In this document: piece by piece, positions 62,200-64,000 of the stretch
Position numbering within the stretch: position 1 is the first letter of the stretch
Layout of the letters: the number at the start of each line of letters is the position of its first letter
Assembly: GCF_000378085.1 (NCBI RefSeq)
Contig: NZ_KB899210.1
Coordinates: forward strand, 62,001 to 126,000
Direction of reading: 5' to 3'
DNA from: Hoylesella loescheii DSM 19665 = JCM 12249 = ATCC 15930
GTDB taxonomy: Bacteria > Bacteroidota > Bacteroidia > Bacteroidales > Bacteroidaceae
DNA: 64,000 nt
Notes under the pieces: generated by a model
Databases searched by the model: none
What the model was told of the DNA's origin: nothing
The model's input: the letters and a program-made list of their open reading frames with translations, nothing else
Position numbers and translations under genes: made by a program

Positions 62200-63963
62200 T
62201 CAGTCTTGCTCTTGTTGGTCAATGGCCTTAATCTTCTGGCGTACAAGTTCCATGTCGTCTTTAAGCCTTTCTACCTTCCTGTTCATCTCGTCAACAAGGC
62301 TATTGCCCTTCTTGCTTTTGGCAGTGAGAAATCCAAGGTTGTTCTCGTAGGTCTGTATTTCTGACTTCAAGGCCTCGTAGCGACGCATTAGCCTGCCTCG
62401 TTCGTTGTCTATCACCTCGCCCCCTTTCTTAGCAAGGTTCTTCAGGTTACTCTTAAAGTCGTCTAACTTTTGGCTAGCCACCGATATGTTCAGCTCCTTA
62501 TAGAGCTTGTCAACCGTTTCATGGAATTGTGCATATAGCTTATCCTTCTCGTTGAAGGGCACATGACCGATGGCGTTGTATTCTTCTATATGCTGTTTGA
62601 TGGTTTCGGCCGCATTTTCAGACGTTGTTCCCATCATTTCTTTCAGCTTTGCAATCACCGCTTTCTTCTTGTTCAGGTTCTCGCGCTCTTCGCCTCTGGT
62701 GCCTGCGTGGGCAGCATTGCGAGCCTCAAAGAAGTGGTTGCAGGCTGCAATGAAATCGTTCCAAAGCTTGTCGCCCAGCTTTCTAGGCACCATGCCAATG
62801 GTTTTCCACTCTTTTTGCAGGGCAATAAGTTTGTCGGCAGTCGACTTCCAATCGGTGCTTTCAGAGAGTTGTTGTGCCTTTTCAACCAAAGCTTTCTTCT
62901 TTTCGGTATTCTCGGCGTACTTCTCTTTCATGCCTTTGAAGAATTCTGCCTTACGCGAGAAGAACACATCACAGGCCGTTCTGAACCGTTCGAAGATTTT
63001 CACGTTCATCTTCTGCGGTGCAAACCCGATGGTTTTCCATTCTGCCTGTATGTCGATAATTTCCTTCGTGCGTTTCTCCCAGTCGGCAGCTCCCTTATTT
63101 TCTACCGCTACAATGGCTTCCACCTTTTCGCAGAGAGCCGTCTTTTTAGCAAGGTTCTCCTCCTCGTTAGCACGCATTTCCTCGAAATGTTGCTGGTGGC
63201 GCTTGTTTATTACCGAAGATGCAGCTTTGAAACGCGCCCAAATTTGTTCGCGCAACTCTTTTGAAACGGGTCCGATTTCCCTATATTCCTGATGCAGTTC
63301 TTGCAGTTGGTGGAACGCGCTGATGATGTCTTTTTCATCGGCCAGACGCTCAGCGTTTTCGCAAAGCTTCTCTTTCAGTTCCAAGTTTTTCTTGAAATCG
63401 TATTCCCTAGCTTCGCTGTTAAGTTTGAGTAAATCGTAGAATTGTTCTACATAGAGCTGATAATTACGCCACAATTCATTAGCTTTTTCTGCTGGAACAG
63501 CCTTAATTTCTTTCCATTGCTGTTGCAGTTCCTTAAAGGCTTGATATGATTTGTTGGCTTCATCGGGTGATGTAGCCATGGCTTTAATCTTCTCTATGAT
63601 TTCGTTTTTTTTCTGAAGGTTCTCTTGTTTTTCTTGTTCTTGTTCAAGAAAGAGTTTCGCCCTCCTCTCCTTTATCACGCCCATCTGTGCCTTGAACGCC
63701 TCTTCCACGGGGTCGGGTAGCACCTGATACGTGTTAGGATCACCGCCATTCTCCAAATATGCTTTTTGTTCGGCGTCGCGCTCGGCAATATGCAGTTTGT
63801 AGAATGTGGTTTTCAGGTTGTCTATTTCCTCTTTGTCAGGTGTCTCGTTCTCGGCTACAATGTCTGTTGCACGCCTAAGAATTTCTTCTTTAGACTTATA
63901 GGTCTTTTTGCTAGTGTCGTCTGTTGCGTTTTCTAGCAGGGCTTTCTCTTGAGAGTCCATCAT
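62200..63963 (-). CDS. DUF349 multi-domain coiled-coil protein
   Basis: 587 residues (ATG 63963; a second Met follows directly). The N-terminal ~100 residues are charged; then come at least four DUF349 units, each a three-helix piece with KELQQQWKEIKAVP, QELHQEYREIGPV, IDIQAEWKTIGFAP and IALQKEWKTIGMVP motifs (spaced about 70 residues). A coiled coil closes the protein (MNRKVERLKDDMELVRQKI). Soluble, highly charged, no signal. DUF349 proteins are general in Bacteroidota and of uncertain function. Probably the first gene of an operon with the transporter; its promoter is beyond or at the window edge. Confidence 0.85.
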   Translation of the reverse strand: MMDSQEKALLENATDDTSKKTYKSKEEILRRATDIVAENETPDKEEIDNLKTTFYKLHIAERDAEQKAYLENGGDPNTYQVLPDPVEEAFKAQMGVIKERRAKLFLEQEQEKQENLQKKNEIIEKIKAMATSPDEANKSYQAFKELQQQWKEIKAVPAEKANELWRNYQLYVEQFYDLLKLNSEAREYDFKKNLELKEKLCENAERLADEKDIISAFHQLQELHQEYREIGPVSKELREQIWARFKAASSVINKRHQQHFEEMRANEEENLAKKTALCEKVEAIVAVENKGAADWEKRTKEIIDIQAEWKTIGFAPQKMNVKIFERFRTACDVFFSRKAEFFKGMKEKYAENTEKKKALVEKAQQLSESTDWKSTADKLIALQKEWKTIGMVPRKLGDKLWNDFIAACNHFFEARNAAHAGTRGEERENLNKKKAVIAKLKEMMGTTSENAAETIKQHIEEYNAIGHVPFNEKDKLYAQFHETVDKLYKELNISVASQKLDDFKSNLKNLAKKGGEVIDNERGRLMRRYEALKSEIQTYENNLGFLTAKSKKGNSLVDEMNRKVERLKDDMELVRQKIKAIDQQEQD

Positions 63964-64000
63964 TTATTATGATTTAGTTGATTATAACAATTACGCGTTG

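Noticed and set aside
62563..63292. Two long plus-strand frames over the DUF349 gene
   Set aside because: Shadows of the Lys/Glu-rich DUF349 coding region, with Phe/Leu-rich unlike-protein sequence.

Overview
The window looks like a chromosomal segment of a Prevotellaceae member (Prevotella or a close relative; phylum Bacteroidota). The signs are Bacteroidota-type promoters (TAnnTTTG at -7, often followed within a few bases by the start codon), a PorE-like type IX secretion component, a metalloprotease with a type IX-like C-terminus, a fused MurF-alanine racemase, DUF5112/DUF5113-type signalling, EFR1, FimB/Mfa2 and DUF349 proteins. The species cannot be fixed from sequence alone. Nothing resembles a prophage, integrated conjugative element or CRISPR locus, and I saw no rRNA or tRNA gene.

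Layout. 1-3.1 kb: 5' part of a porE-like gene, then the rplU-rpmA operon (all minus). 3.4-8.5 kb: a very large two-module sensor kinase, its response regulator and a short AbgT-like membrane protein, one operon. 8.9-16.2 kb: gyrA, a possible 34-residue peptide overlapping the gyrA end, two TPR proteins and a DbpA-like DEAD-box helicase. 16.2-17.2 kb: a repeat element. 17.2-22.8 kb: rhodanese and TlpA-like proteins (minus), an OmpA-like lipoprotein, mtgA and a UvrD/PcrA helicase (plus). 23.1-29.2 kb (minus): M6 protease, EFR1 ferredoxin, nicotinamidase-like hydrolase, MurF-Alr. 29.6-34.5 kb: small outer-membrane barrel, six-TM protein, TrmH-type methyltransferase, DUF2807 adhesin-like protein, OxyR. 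34.6-38.4 kb (minus): a probable metal-uptake operon (small His/Cys protein, TonB-dependent receptor, His-rich lipoprotein). 38.7-48.2 kb: DsbA/FrnE-like protein, NlpE-like lipoprotein without its cysteines, type II NADH dehydrogenase, lysS, gpsA, a secreted protein with a JAMM-like motif, pgi, and a HAD-DUF4180 fusion. 48.4-48.9 kb: a second, inverted copy of the repeat element. 49.0-53.8 kb (minus): DUF438/hemerythrin/PAS protein and a cobUTSC cluster for the cobalamin nucleotide loop. 54.0-64 kb: OmpA-type porin, acyl-ACP thioesterase, FimB/Mfa2 lipoprotein, an ECF sigma cassette, an AspT-family transporter and a DUF349 protein.

Most genes are core housekeeping or envelope functions. The least explained material is between genes. 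A family of repeat ladders with a strict 22-bp step occurs in at least five places (a sixth has the same step but another unit). Each is built from TGGAACA/TGTTCCA-type half-sites, and in several copies the outer units are exact or near-exact reverse complements although the copies differ from each other in sequence, a covariation-like pattern. Two of these ladders sit inside a ~580-bp element with ~117-bp terminal inverted repeats. A second kind of intergenic DNA is made of short AACTCATAAACTT-like words, best seen at 14.47-14.87 kb.
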